A stretch of DNA of 64,000 bases from Streptomyces sp. TSRI0107 (GTDB lineage Bacteria > Actinomycetota > Actinomycetes > Streptomycetales > Streptomycetaceae): contig NZ_LIVZ01000008.1 of assembly GCF_001905845.1 (NCBI RefSeq), positions 124,001 through 188,000 on the forward strand, in the 5' to 3' direction. A program made the position numbers and the translations under genes. Below, one piece after another: positions 28,209 to 35,846 of this stretch (the first letter of the stretch is position 1; each line of letters begins with the position of its first letter). The notes beneath the pieces were generated by a model. The model did no database searches, was not told the origin of the DNA, and saw nothing but the letters and a program-made list of their open reading frames with translations.

Positions 28209-30296
28209 GTGTCAGCGACTCTTGCTCCCCAACCGACCCCTGCCCGCACCCCGCGGGCACCCCGCCGCCGCACCCGCGTCCTCGCCCTCCCCGAGGCCCG
28301 CTGGGCGCTCGCGGCGCTGATCGCCTTCCTCCTGGGACTCGCCCTGGACCTGGGCGGCGCGCCCGGCTGGGTCTACGGGATCCCGTATACCGTCGCCTAC
28401 GTCGCCGGCGGCTGGGAGCCCGCCCTCGAAGGGCTGCGCGCCCTGCGTGAGAAGACCCTCGACGTCGACCTGCTGATGATCGTCGCCGCGCTGGGCGCGG
28501 CCGCCATCGGCCAGGTCCTCGACGGCGCCCTGCTCATCGTCATCTTCGCCACGTCCGGCGCCCTGGAGGCCCTGGCCACCGCCCGCACCGCCGACTCCGT
28601 ACGCGGCCTGCTCGACCTCGCCCCCACCACCGCGACCCGGATCCGCGACGACGGCACCGAGGACACCGTCCCGACCGCCGACCTCGCCGTCGGCGACGTA
28701 CTGCTGATCCGCCCCGGAGAGCGCATCGGCGCCGACGGCACGGTCCTGGACGGCGTCAGCGAGGCCGACCAGGCCACCATCACCGGCGAACCCCTCCCGG
28801 TCGTCAAGCGCCCCGGCGACGAGGTCTACGCCGGCACCCTCAACGGCACCGGCTCGCTGCGCGTCCGCGTCGAACGCGACCCCGCCGACTCCGTCATCGC
28901 CCGGATCGTCACCCTCGTAGAGGAGGCCTCCCGGACCAAGGCGCCCACCCAGCTGTTCATCGAGAAGATCGAACAGCGCTACGCGGTCGGCGTGGTCGCC
29001 GCCACGCTCGCCGTCTTCGGTATCCCGCTGCTGCTCGGCGAGGCCCTCACCGACGCCCTGCTCCGCGCGATGACCTTCATGATCGTCGCCTCGCCGTGCG
29101 CGGTCGTCCTCGCCACCATGCCGCCGCTGCTGTCCGCCATCGCCAACGCCGGCCGCCACGGCGTCCTCGTCAAGTCGGCGGTCGCGATGGAACGCCTCGG
29201 TGAGATCGACACCGCCGCCCTCGACAAGACCGGCACCCTCACCGAAGGCACCCCGGAGGTCACCGCCGTACGGCCACTGCCGGACTCCGGGCTCGACGAG
29301 GACCGGCTGCTCGCCCTCGCCGCGGCGGCCGAGAACCCCAGCGAGCATCCGCTGGCGCGGGCGATCGTGGCGGCGGCGCGGGCTCGGGAGCTGCCGGTGG
29401 CGGTGGCGGAGGACTTCCTGGCTAGGCCGGGGGAGGGGGTTGCGGCGACGGTGGACGGTCGACGGGTGACGGTCGGTCGTGTGCGAGATTTCGTACACGG
29501 CGACCGGGATTTCGTACACGGCGACCGGGATTCTGTATGCAGCAGTCGGGATGCTGTATCCGGTAGCCAGGATGCTGCATCCGGCACTACTCGGGCTGTC
29601 GTATCCGGTAGTCAGGATGGTGTATCCAGTAGTCAGGACGCCGCATCCGGTGAACACCCCCGCGGCGCCACCGTCGTAACCATCACCCGCGACGGCATCC
29701 CCCTCGGCACCCTCGCCCTCACCGACCGCCTGCGCCCCGACGCGCCGGCCACCACCGCCGCCCTCACCGCCCTCACCGGCACCGCCCCCGTCCTGCTGAC
29801 CGGGGACAACGCGGACGCCGCCGCCCGCGTCGCCGAGGCCACCGGGCTCAGCGACGTCCGCGCGGAGCTGCTGCCCGAGGACAAGGTGAAGGCGGTATAC
29901 GAAATCCAGCAGACCGGCCGCAAGGTGCTGTTCGTCGGCGACGGTGTCAACGACGCACCCGCCCTCGCCGCCGCCCACTCAGGCGTCGCCATGGGCCGCG
30001 CGGGCTCCGATCTCGCCCTGGAGACCGCTGACGCGGTCGTCGTCCGCGACGAGCTGGCCGCCGTCCCCGCGGTCGTCCGTCTCTCCCGCACCGCCCGTCG
30101 CCTGGTCAAGCAGAACCTGGTCATCGCCGGCACGTTCATCACCGTCCTCGTCGTCTGGGACCTGGTCGGCCACCTCCCGCTGCCGCTCGGCGTCGCCGGT
30201 CACGAGGGTTCGACCGTGCTGGTCGGCCTCAACGGACTGCGGCTGCTGCGCGAGTCCGCGTGGCGATCCGGGACGGCCCAGGACAGCCGAGGTTGA
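28209..30296 (+). CDS. P1B-type heavy-metal-transporting ATPase (P1B-4-like)
   Basis: 695 aa from GTG 28209; an ATG at 28185 lies inside the repressor site. Membrane motif SPC at 295-297 and a HEGST motif near the C terminus are features of the P1B-4 group (Co2+/Fe2+ exporters such as CtpJ/CoaT). DKTGT has phosphorylated Asp339, TGE lies in the actuator domain (ITGEPLP), SEHPLA in the nucleotide domain, and GDGVND has Asp578. No N-terminal metal-binding domain is present. Residues 426-482 in the nucleotide-binding domain are an in-frame 7-residue repeat insertion that other members lack. The divergent ArsR sensor fits a Co/Ni/Zn efflux role. Confidence 0.9.
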   Translation: MSATLAPQPTPARTPRAPRRRTRVLALPEARWALAALIAFLLGLALDLGGAPGWVYGIPYTVAYVAGGWEPALEGLRALREKTLDVDLLMIVAALGAAAIGQVLDGALLIVIFATSGALEALATARTADSVRGLLDLAPTTATRIRDDGTEDTVPTADLAVGDVLLIRPGERIGADGTVLDGVSEADQATITGEPLPVVKRPGDEVYAGTLNGTGSLRVRVERDPADSVIARIVTLVEEASRTKAPTQLFIEKIEQRYAVGVVAATLAVFGIPLLLGEALTDALLRAMTFMIVASPCAVVLATMPPLLSAIANAGRHGVLVKSAVAMERLGEIDTAALDKTGTLTEGTPEVTAVRPLPDSGLDEDRLLALAAAAENPSEHPLARAIVAAARARELPVAVAEDFLARPGEGVAATVDGRRVTVGRVRDFVHGDRDFVHGDRDSVCSSRDAVSGSQDAASGTTRAVVSGSQDGVSSSQDAASGEHPRGATVVTITRDGIPLGTLALTDRLRPDAPATTAALTALTGTAPVLLTGDNADAAARVAEATGLSDVRAELLPEDKVKAVYEIQQTGRKVLFVGDGVNDAPALAAAHSGVAMGRAGSDLALETADAVVVRDELAAVPAVVRLSRTARRLVKQNLVIAGTFITVLVVWDLVGHLPLPLGVAGHEGSTVLVGLNGLRLLRESAWRSGTAQDSRG
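29484..29654 (+). repeat. Eight-unit 21-bp minisatellite inside the metal ATPase gene
   Basis: There are seven 21-bp units and one 24-bp unit (unit 5). The first two units are nearly identical (RDFVHGD); later ones read RDSVCSS, RDAVSGS, QDAASGTT, RAVVSGS, QDGVSSS and QDAASGE. Several units contain GGAT-N5-ATCC, a small dyad. The stretch is clearly less GC-rich than its surroundings and keeps the reading frame. Confidence 0.85.
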
Positions 30297-30345
30297 TGTC
30301 GGATTCTCGCCAGCCCGCATGCGTCCGGTGCCGGATGCTGGACGC

Positions 30346-31878
30346 ATGCAGATGGGGATGCACACCGACACCGAGCGCTGTGTCCGCGCCGTTCAGTCCA
30401 AGGACGCCCGTTTCGACGGCTGGTTCTTCACCGCCGTCCTGACCACCGGGATCTACTGCCGGCCCAGTTGCCCGGTCGTGCCGCCCAAGCCGCAGAACAT
30501 GGTGTTCCACCCGAGCGCGGCCGCCTGCCAGCAGGCCGGTTTCCGGGCCTGCAAACGCTGCCGCCCGGACACCAGTCCCGGCTCCCCTGAGTGGAACCAG
30601 CGCGCCGACCTCGTCGCCCGCGCCATGCGGCTGATCGCCGACGGGGTCGTGGACCGCGACGGCGTCCCCGGCCTCGCCGCCCGGCTCGGCTACAGCACCC
30701 GGCAGATCGAACGCCAGCTGCTCGCCGAGCTGGGCGCCGGCCCGCTCGCCCTCGCCCGCGCCCAGCGCGCCCAGACGGCCCGCCTGCTCGTCGAGACGAC
30801 GGAGCTGCCGATGGCGGACATCGCGTTCGCCGCCGGCTTCGCCTCCATCCGCACCTTCAACGACACCGTCCGCGAGGTCTTCGCCCTCACCCCGAGCGAA
30901 CTGCGCACCCGCACCGCCGGGAAGAGCCCCGCCGGGACCGCTCCCGGAACCCCCGGGACGCCCGGAACCACCGGGACTCCCACCGGTGCCCCCGGAGCAC
31001 TCTCCCTCCGCCTCCCCTTCCGCGCCCCCCTCAACCCGGACAACCTCTTCGGCCACCTGGCCGCGACCGCCGTCCCCGGCGTCGAGGAGTGGCGGGACGG
31101 CGCCTACCGCCGCACCCTGCGCCTCCCGTACGGCCACGGCATCGCCGCGCTGACCCCCAAGCCGGATCACATCGCCTGCCGTCTCACCCTCAGCGACCTG
31201 CGGGACCTGCCGGTCGCGATCAGCCGCTGCCGCCGCCTGCTCGACCTGGACGCCGACCCGGTCGCCATCGACGACCAGCTGCGCACGGACCCGGCCCTCG
31301 CCCCGCTGGTCGACAAGGCACCGGGGCGGCGCGTCCCGCGTACGGTCGACGAGGCCGAGTTCGCCGTACGGGCCGTGCTCGGCCAGCAGGTGTCCACGGC
31401 CGCCGCCCGCACCCACGCGGCCCGCCTGGTCACCGCGCACGGCGAGACCGTGGACGACCCCGAGGGCGGCCTCACCCATCTGTTCCCGTCGCCGGACGCA
31501 CTCGCGGCCGTCGACCCCGAGTCGCTGGCGATGCCCCGCACCCGCCGCACCACGTTCACCACCCTCGTCGGTGAACTGGCGTCGGGAAAGCTCCACCTGG
31601 GAGTGGAGAGCGACTGGACGGAAGCCCGCGCCCGTCTCCTCGCGCTGCCCGGCTTCGGCCCGTGGACGGTCGACGTCATCGCGATGCGCGCCCTCGGCGA
31701 CCCCGACGCCTTCCTCCCCACCGACCTCGGCATCCGCCGCGCCGCCGCCGAGCTGGGCCTGCCCGGCACCCCGGCGGCGCTCACCGCCCGCGCGGCGGCC
31801 TGGCGCCCCTGGCGGGCCTACGCGGTCCAGTACCTGTGGGCGACGGACAGCCACCCCATCAACTTCCTTCCGGTCTAG
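30346..31878 (+). CDS. Ada-AlkA fusion: methyl-phosphotriester sensor/AraC regulator fused to 3-methyladenine DNA glycosylase
   Basis: 510 aa from ATG 30346 (30358 also possible; no clear ribosome binding site). Ada N-terminal zinc domain with Cys38, Cys42, Cys69 and Cys72 (YCRPSC, CKRC), of which Cys38 would accept methyl from phosphotriesters. AraC-type HTH at ~85-185 (YSTRQIERQLLAELG, ADIAFAAGFASIRTFND). After a Gly/Thr/Pro linker (~190-220) comes an AlkA domain with the helix-hairpin-helix GFGPWTVDVIAMR and catalytic Asp460. It should sense alkylation, activate transcription and excise alkylated bases. The ogt gene follows after 9 nt. Confidence 0.92.
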   Translation: MQMGMHTDTERCVRAVQSKDARFDGWFFTAVLTTGIYCRPSCPVVPPKPQNMVFHPSAAACQQAGFRACKRCRPDTSPGSPEWNQRADLVARAMRLIADGVVDRDGVPGLAARLGYSTRQIERQLLAELGAGPLALARAQRAQTARLLVETTELPMADIAFAAGFASIRTFNDTVREVFALTPSELRTRTAGKSPAGTAPGTPGTPGTTGTPTGAPGALSLRLPFRAPLNPDNLFGHLAATAVPGVEEWRDGAYRRTLRLPYGHGIAALTPKPDHIACRLTLSDLRDLPVAISRCRRLLDLDADPVAIDDQLRTDPALAPLVDKAPGRRVPRTVDEAEFAVRAVLGQQVSTAAARTHAARLVTAHGETVDDPEGGLTHLFPSPDALAAVDPESLAMPRTRRTTFTTLVGELASGKLHLGVESDWTEARARLLALPGFGPWTVDVIAMRALGDPDAFLPTDLGIRRAAAELGLPGTPAALTARAAAWRPWRAYAVQYLWATDSHPINFLPV

Positions 31879-31887
31879 GGACGTTCC

Positions 31888-32394
31888 ATGAGACAGCACA
31901 CCGTCATCGACAGCCCCTACGGGCCTTTGACCCTCGTCGCCGACGACGGCGTCCTCTGCGGCGTCTACATGGAGAACCAGCGCCACCGACCACCCGAGGA
32001 CACCTTCGGCGAGCCCGCAACCGGGCCGTCCAGCGGGCTCTCCACCGGACCCTTCGCCGAGGCGGAGGAGCAGCTGGAGGCCTACTTCGCGGGCGAGCGG
32101 ACCGAGTTCACCCTCCCGCTGCGCCTGCACGGCACCCCGTTCCAGCGCACCGTCTGGGAACACCTGCGCACCATCCCCTACGGCGAGACCCGCACGTACG
32201 GCCAGCTCGCCGACGCCCTCGGCAACCCGAAGGCCTCCCGCGCGGTCGGCCTCGCCAACGGCAGGAACCCCGTCGGCATCATCGTCCCCTGCCACCGCGT
32301 CGTAGGCGCCGACGGCAGCCTCACCGGCTACGGCGGCGGCCTGGACCGCAAACGCCGCCTGCTGGACTTCGAACGCGGAACGGCGCTCTTCTGA
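31888..32394 (+). CDS. ogt: Methylated-DNA--protein-cysteine methyltransferase
   Basis: 168 aa, preceded by AGGGACG. The active-site motif IIVPCHRVVG has acceptor Cys135, with FQRTVWEHLRTIPYGETRTYGQLA as the DNA-binding HTH and SRAVGLANGRNP before it. It transfers O6-alkyl groups from guanine to itself in a suicide reaction. It forms an adaptive-response-like operon with the Ada-AlkA fusion, so the sensor, glycosylase and transferase functions sit in two adjacent genes. Confidence 0.94.
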   Translation: MRQHTVIDSPYGPLTLVADDGVLCGVYMENQRHRPPEDTFGEPATGPSSGLSTGPFAEAEEQLEAYFAGERTEFTLPLRLHGTPFQRTVWEHLRTIPYGETRTYGQLADALGNPKASRAVGLANGRNPVGIIVPCHRVVGADGSLTGYGGGLDRKRRLLDFERGTALF

Positions 32395-32415
32395 CGGCAC
32401 CGGCGTCCGCTCCAC

Positions 32416-32433
32416 CGCACCGGCGGCGGTGCG
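32416..32433. terminator. Hairpin between convergent ogt and membrane-protein genes
   Basis: The stem is CGCACCG / CGGTGCG with a GCGG loop, placed in the 39-nt gap between two convergent stop codons. There is no T-run. It probably serves both directions weakly. Confidence 0.45.
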
Positions 32434-32751
32434 TCAACCGTCCAGCACCGCCCAGCGCACCGCCGCCACACCACCCACCACCAACGCCGGCGTCAACCAC
32501 GCCCATCCCGCGACCCGCCGCACCCACGGAAGCAGCCACAGCGCCGCCGCCGCGGCGGCGGCCGACACGCTGAGCAGGCACGACAGCACGATCGCGGCGT
32601 ACGCGCCGTCGTCCCAGGGGCCGTTCGGCCGCACGGTCAGCGCGCACCAGCAGAAGAACCCGGCGATCAGGGTGAGCAGGACCAGCGGAACGGCAAGGAC
32701 CATGCGGAGCCCGCCGCGGTCGTCGTCCGGGAGGTGAGGGAGATCGGTCAC
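32434..32751 (-). CDS. Small three-helix membrane protein coupled to the sirtuin gene
   Basis: 105 aa. Three hydrophobic segments: MVLAVPLVLLTLIAGFFCWCALTV, AAIVLSCLLSVSAAAAAAALWLL and AWLTPALVVGGVAAVRWAVL. Its GTG start overlaps the sirtuin stop codon (GTGA), so it is translated by coupling, which supports it being real. No family recognised. Confidence 0.7.
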   Translation of the reverse strand: MTDLPHLPDDDRGGLRMVLAVPLVLLTLIAGFFCWCALTVRPNGPWDDGAYAAIVLSCLLSVSAAAAAAALWLLPWVRRVAGWAWLTPALVVGGVAAVRWAVLDG

Positions 32752-33494
32752 GGCTGGGGTTCCCGCTCCTCACCGGCGAGTCCGCGCAGCAGCTCCGGCA
32801 GGGCGGTGCCGATGGGTTCGCGGATCACCTCGTCGGCCAGCTCGTCGTACGGCGTCGGTTCGGCGTTGACGATGATCAGGCGGGCGCCGTGGTCCGCGGC
32901 GATGCCGGCCAGGCCCGCGGCGGGCTGCACCTGGAGGCTGCTGCCGACGGCGATGAACACCTGGCAGGCCTTGGTGATGGCGACCGCGTCGGCGAGGACC
33001 ACCGGGTCGAGCCGTTCGCCGAACATCACCGTCGCCGACTTGAGGATGCCGCCGCATTCCAGGCAGGGCGGGTCCGCCTCACCGGCGTCCAGCCGGACCA
33101 GCGCGTCCGTCATGGCACCGCGGGCATGACACTTCGTACAGACGTAACTCCGCGCGGTGCCGTGCAGTTCGAGCACCTTGCGGTCGGGCATCCCGGCGAG
33201 CTGGTGCAGCCCGTCCACGTTCTGGGTGATCACCCGCACCGGCACCCCGGACCGTTCCAGCTCGGCCACCGCGCGGTGCGCGGCGTTCGGCTCGGGCCGC
33301 AGCGCCTCGTTGCGGCGCCGCATCTGCCAGGAGCGGCGGCGGATCTCCGGGTCGCCCATGTAGTACTCGTACGTCACCAGCTTCTCGGCCTCCGGGTCCT
33401 GCCGCCACAGCCCGTTGGGGCCGCGGTAGTCGGGAATGCCGGAGTCGGTGGAGATGCCGGCGCCGGTCAGGAGGGCGACGAGGGGCTTGCTCAT
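32748..33494 (-). CDS. NAD-dependent protein deacylase, sirtuin family
   Basis: 248 aa. NAD-binding LLTGAGISTDSGIPDYRGPNGLW, TQNVDGLHQLAG, catalytic His in LELHGTA, zinc motif CTKCHA...CLECGG, and GTSL-equivalent AVGSSLQVQPAAG. It removes acyl groups from lysine using NAD+, producing O-acetyl-ADP-ribose. In Streptomyces, CobB-like sirtuins control acetyl-CoA synthetase activity (family knowledge), which would connect to the acetyl-CoA assimilation genes 6 kb away. A coupled membrane protein gene follows. Confidence 0.93.
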   Translation of the reverse strand: MSKPLVALLTGAGISTDSGIPDYRGPNGLWRQDPEAEKLVTYEYYMGDPEIRRRSWQMRRRNEALRPEPNAAHRAVAELERSGVPVRVITQNVDGLHQLAGMPDRKVLELHGTARSYVCTKCHARGAMTDALVRLDAGEADPPCLECGGILKSATVMFGERLDPVVLADAVAITKACQVFIAVGSSLQVQPAAGLAGIAADHGARLIIVNAEPTPYDELADEVIREPIGTALPELLRGLAGEEREPQP

Positions 33495-33558
33495 GCTGTG
33501 AGCGTAGGGCGGCCGGAGCGTGGTCGCGAACGGATATCCGAGCGCGGGGCGGGGGTGT

Positions 33559-33564
33559 TAAGGT
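33559..33564 (+). promoter_or_regulatory. -10-like TAAGGT before the antitoxin remnant
   Basis: TAAGGT ends 6 nt before ATG 33571, consistent with a leaderless transcript for the VapB-like gene. Confidence 0.35.
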
Positions 33565-33570
33565 CCGCGC

Positions 33571-33767
33571 ATGGCCCAGGTCACCGTCTCGCTCGACGCC
33601 GAACTCGTCGTGGAAGCAATGGTGCTCGCCGGTGTCGGCAGCCCCAGGATGTCGTGGAGCTGGTCCTGCGCGACTACATCGAGCGCGGGCACCGCACCGA
33701 GGCCAGGACCGTCACCCGCGACGAGGCGTTGCGCGAGGTCGACATCAAGCCCCGCGAAGAGGGCTGA
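33571..33767 (+). pseudogene. VapB-like antitoxin gene interrupted by a frameshift
   Basis: The first frame gives MAQVTVSLDAELVVEAMVLAG and then leaves homology at AGC-CCC-AGG (33640-33648). The next frame continues naturally with QDVVELVLRDYIERG and ends in TRDEALREVDIKPREEG at 33767. Restoring one C in the CCCC run (33642-33645) would give a single ~65-residue VapB-type antitoxin. No PIN-domain toxin is beside it. It could be a real decay event or a sequencing error in a homopolymer. Confidence 0.7.
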
Positions 33768-33804
33768 GAGCACCGAACGGCACCCCATTCCGGCGCCGCC
33801 GGGC

Positions 33805-34299
33805 TCACTCCACGCGCCGGCCGTTCTCCAGCTCCGCCGTGCCCGAGCCGTCCGCCAGCACGTCCAGGGCGGCCAGCACCCGGCGGCCCAGGGCGTCCGG
33901 CAGGTGGTCGGTGAGCTCCTCGCGCGGGACGAGCCGCCAGGACAGCAGCTCCTCCTCCTGGAGCCGGATCGCCTTGAGGTCGTCCTCGCCGAGCACCCCG
34001 CCGTCGTACAGGTACGCCACCAGCGGCGGCCGGGCCGTGCCGTGCACCCAGTCCACCGCGAGCAGCCGGCCGAGCGGGCGGTCCAGGCCGATCTCCTCGG
34101 CGGTCTCCCGGCGGGCGCCCTGGCGCGGGGTCTCGCCGTCGTCGGACTCGACGGTGCCGCCGGGCAGCGCCCAGCCCTCCCGGTAGTTGGGCTCGACGAG
34201 CAGCACCCGCCCCTCGGAGTCCCGGAAGAGCGCGGCGGCCCCGGCGAGCACGCGGGGCAGACCGGCGATGTAGGCGGCGAAGTCATCGGAGTTCGTCAT
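33805..34299 (-). CDS. NUDIX hydrolase
   Basis: 164 aa. NUDIX box GGTVESDDGETPRQGARRETAEEIGL, slightly longer than the canonical GX5EX7REUXEEXGU between its first G and first E, but with the REUxEE core kept. The substrate could be a nucleoside diphosphate derivative such as ADP-ribose, an oxidised nucleotide or a dinucleotide polyphosphate. The neighbours (sirtuin, ADP-ribosylglycohydrolase, macro protein) make ADP-ribose an attractive guess only. Element C begins 30 nt upstream of the start codon and may have displaced its promoter. Confidence 0.88.
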   Translation of the reverse strand: MTNSDDFAAYIAGLPRVLAGAAALFRDSEGRVLLVEPNYREGWALPGGTVESDDGETPRQGARRETAEEIGLDRPLGRLLAVDWVHGTARPPLVAYLYDGGVLGEDDLKAIRLQEEELLSWRLVPREELTDHLPDALGRRVLAALDVLADGSGTAELENGRRVE

Positions 34300-34328
34300 C
34301 CTGGAAGGGTAACCAGGGTGACCGGCTG

Positions 34329-34518
34329 CTAGGCCCTGTCGTTTGGATCATCCCGGCGTCGCGGGGTCTGGCACGCACATCTGCCGCGTTGTCGTCAGTC
34401 GCCGACGCGCCGCGTCGACTCTCTCCTCCGCCTTGCAGCTGCACGCACCAGACCCCGCTCGACTCGGCCAGGACGCACCGTCCCTCACAGCCGGGCTGAT
34501 CCAAACGACAGAGCCTAG
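34329..34518. mobile_element. Element C: 190-bp CTAG-bounded MITE-like inverted repeat (full-length form)
   Basis: The left end is CTAGGCCCTGTCGTTTGG; the right end is its near-reverse complement CCAAACGACAGAGCCTAG. The interior also folds: GCGGGGTCTGG on the left pairs with CCAGACCCCGC on the right. Element A is this element minus the centre. No transposase or plausible frame is present. It sits between the NUDIX and ADP-ribosylglycohydrolase genes. Confidence 0.78.
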
Positions 34519-34582
34519 GCGGCCCGGACAGGCGCCGCGCACCACTGCGCCGGGCCGACTGCTCCACCACCCCCGCGCGGCG

Positions 34583-35686
34583 TCAGTGCGGGGCCTCGGC
34601 CAACCGCACCGTCCGCTCCGCCAGTTCGCTGACGCGCACCCCGTCGAAGCCGAAGACCGCGCTGCGCACCGTGTCCCGCAGCGGCTCGGTCCACTGCGGC
34701 GGCACGGCCCGGGCGCCGTTGAGCACCCCGGCCACCGAGCCCGCGGTGGCCCCGTTGGAGTCGGTGTCGAGGCCGCCGCGGACGGTGAGGGCGATGGTGC
34801 GGGTGAAGTCGCCGTCGCCGTACAGCAGGCCCGCGGTGAGCACGGCGGCGTTCGGCACGACATGGATCCAGTGCAGCCGGGCGGTCTCCTCCGACACCGT
34901 CGCCAGGGTGCCCTCCCAGGTCATCCCGGCGTCGTGGAGCGAGATCACCCGGCGGACCGCGCGGGCCAGGCGGCTGCTCGCCGGGACGACGGACAGCGCC
35001 GTGTCGAGGGCGTGCCGGACGGTGGGCGCGGTGAACGCGCCGGAGACCAGCGCCGCCGCCCACATCGCGCCGTACACGCCGTTGCCGCTGTGGGAGAGCA
35101 CCGCGTCCCGGCGGGCCAGCGAGGCGGCCCGGACGGGATCGCCGGGGCACGTCCAGCCGTGGATGTCGGCACGGATCAGGGCGCCGATCCACTCCTGGTA
35201 GGGGTTGTCGTACGTCGCGGTCAGCGGCGGTCGCAGCCCGTTCGCGAGATTGCGGTACGCCGCGCGTTCCGCCGTGAACGTCTGCAGATACGGCAGCCGC
35301 AGCAGCCACAGGTCGCCGACCTGCTCGGTGCTGAAGCCGAAGCCGTGGGCCTCCAGCAGGTGCAGGCCGAGGATCGCGTAGTCGACGTCGTCGTCGCGGC
35401 AGCTGCCGTGGACGCGGCCGCGCACGCACTGCCGCCACTCCGGCCGCAGTTCGGGGAGGCCGTCCCGGTCGGCGGGCGGCTCCGGGAGGTAGTCGGTCAG
35501 CGGCAGGGCGTCGGTCAGGCGCAGATAGCGGTCGATGCGCTCACGCGTCCACACCTCGCCCTGCTCGACCGGTTTGCCGAGCATGTTGCCCGCGATCCGG
35601 CCCAGCCAGCCGCCGAGGACGCGGTCGGCGAGGTCCGGCCCGGCGGCGGTCGCGGAGGCCGGCGCTTCGGTGCCCACAGGGGTCAT
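34583..35686 (-). CDS. ADP-ribosylglycohydrolase family protein
   Basis: 367 aa from ATG 35686. The family fold is seen in RVLGGWLGRIAGNMLGKPVE, the metal-binding DDDVDYAILGLHLLE, GNGVYGAMWAAAL and the C-terminal GGLDTDSNGATAGSVAGVLNGA (the DTD metal site). Members cleave ADP-ribose from arginine or other acceptors, or hydrolyse related ribosyl bonds, using two Mg ions. Context: NUDIX and sirtuin genes just downstream on the same strand, element C in between. The longer in-frame extension antisense to the glycerate kinase gene is rejected. Confidence 0.88.
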   Translation of the reverse strand: MTPVGTEAPASATAAGPDLADRVLGGWLGRIAGNMLGKPVEQGEVWTRERIDRYLRLTDALPLTDYLPEPPADRDGLPELRPEWRQCVRGRVHGSCRDDDVDYAILGLHLLEAHGFGFSTEQVGDLWLLRLPYLQTFTAERAAYRNLANGLRPPLTATYDNPYQEWIGALIRADIHGWTCPGDPVRAASLARRDAVLSHSGNGVYGAMWAAALVSGAFTAPTVRHALDTALSVVPASSRLARAVRRVISLHDAGMTWEGTLATVSEETARLHWIHVVPNAAVLTAGLLYGDGDFTRTIALTVRGGLDTDSNGATAGSVAGVLNGARAVPPQWTEPLRDTVRSAVFGFDGVRVSELAERTVRLAEAPH

Positions 35687-35846
35687 GGGTACCGGGTTAC
35701 CCGTTTCCGCTTTCGTGCACCGGCCCCGCGCGGGGCGTTCCACGGTGCGGGCAGGGGCATGACGGCGGAGGCGTCCTGAGGTTAAGGTCGCAGCGGCGCG
35801 ACTGCCTTGACGTGGGCAAGGCTCGGAGAGCAAGGGGAAAAGCAAG

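Noticed and set aside
29484..29654. CRISPR-like array at the 21-bp repeats
   Set aside because: Units are contiguous without spacers and stay in frame within the ATPase gene. No cas genes occur in the window.
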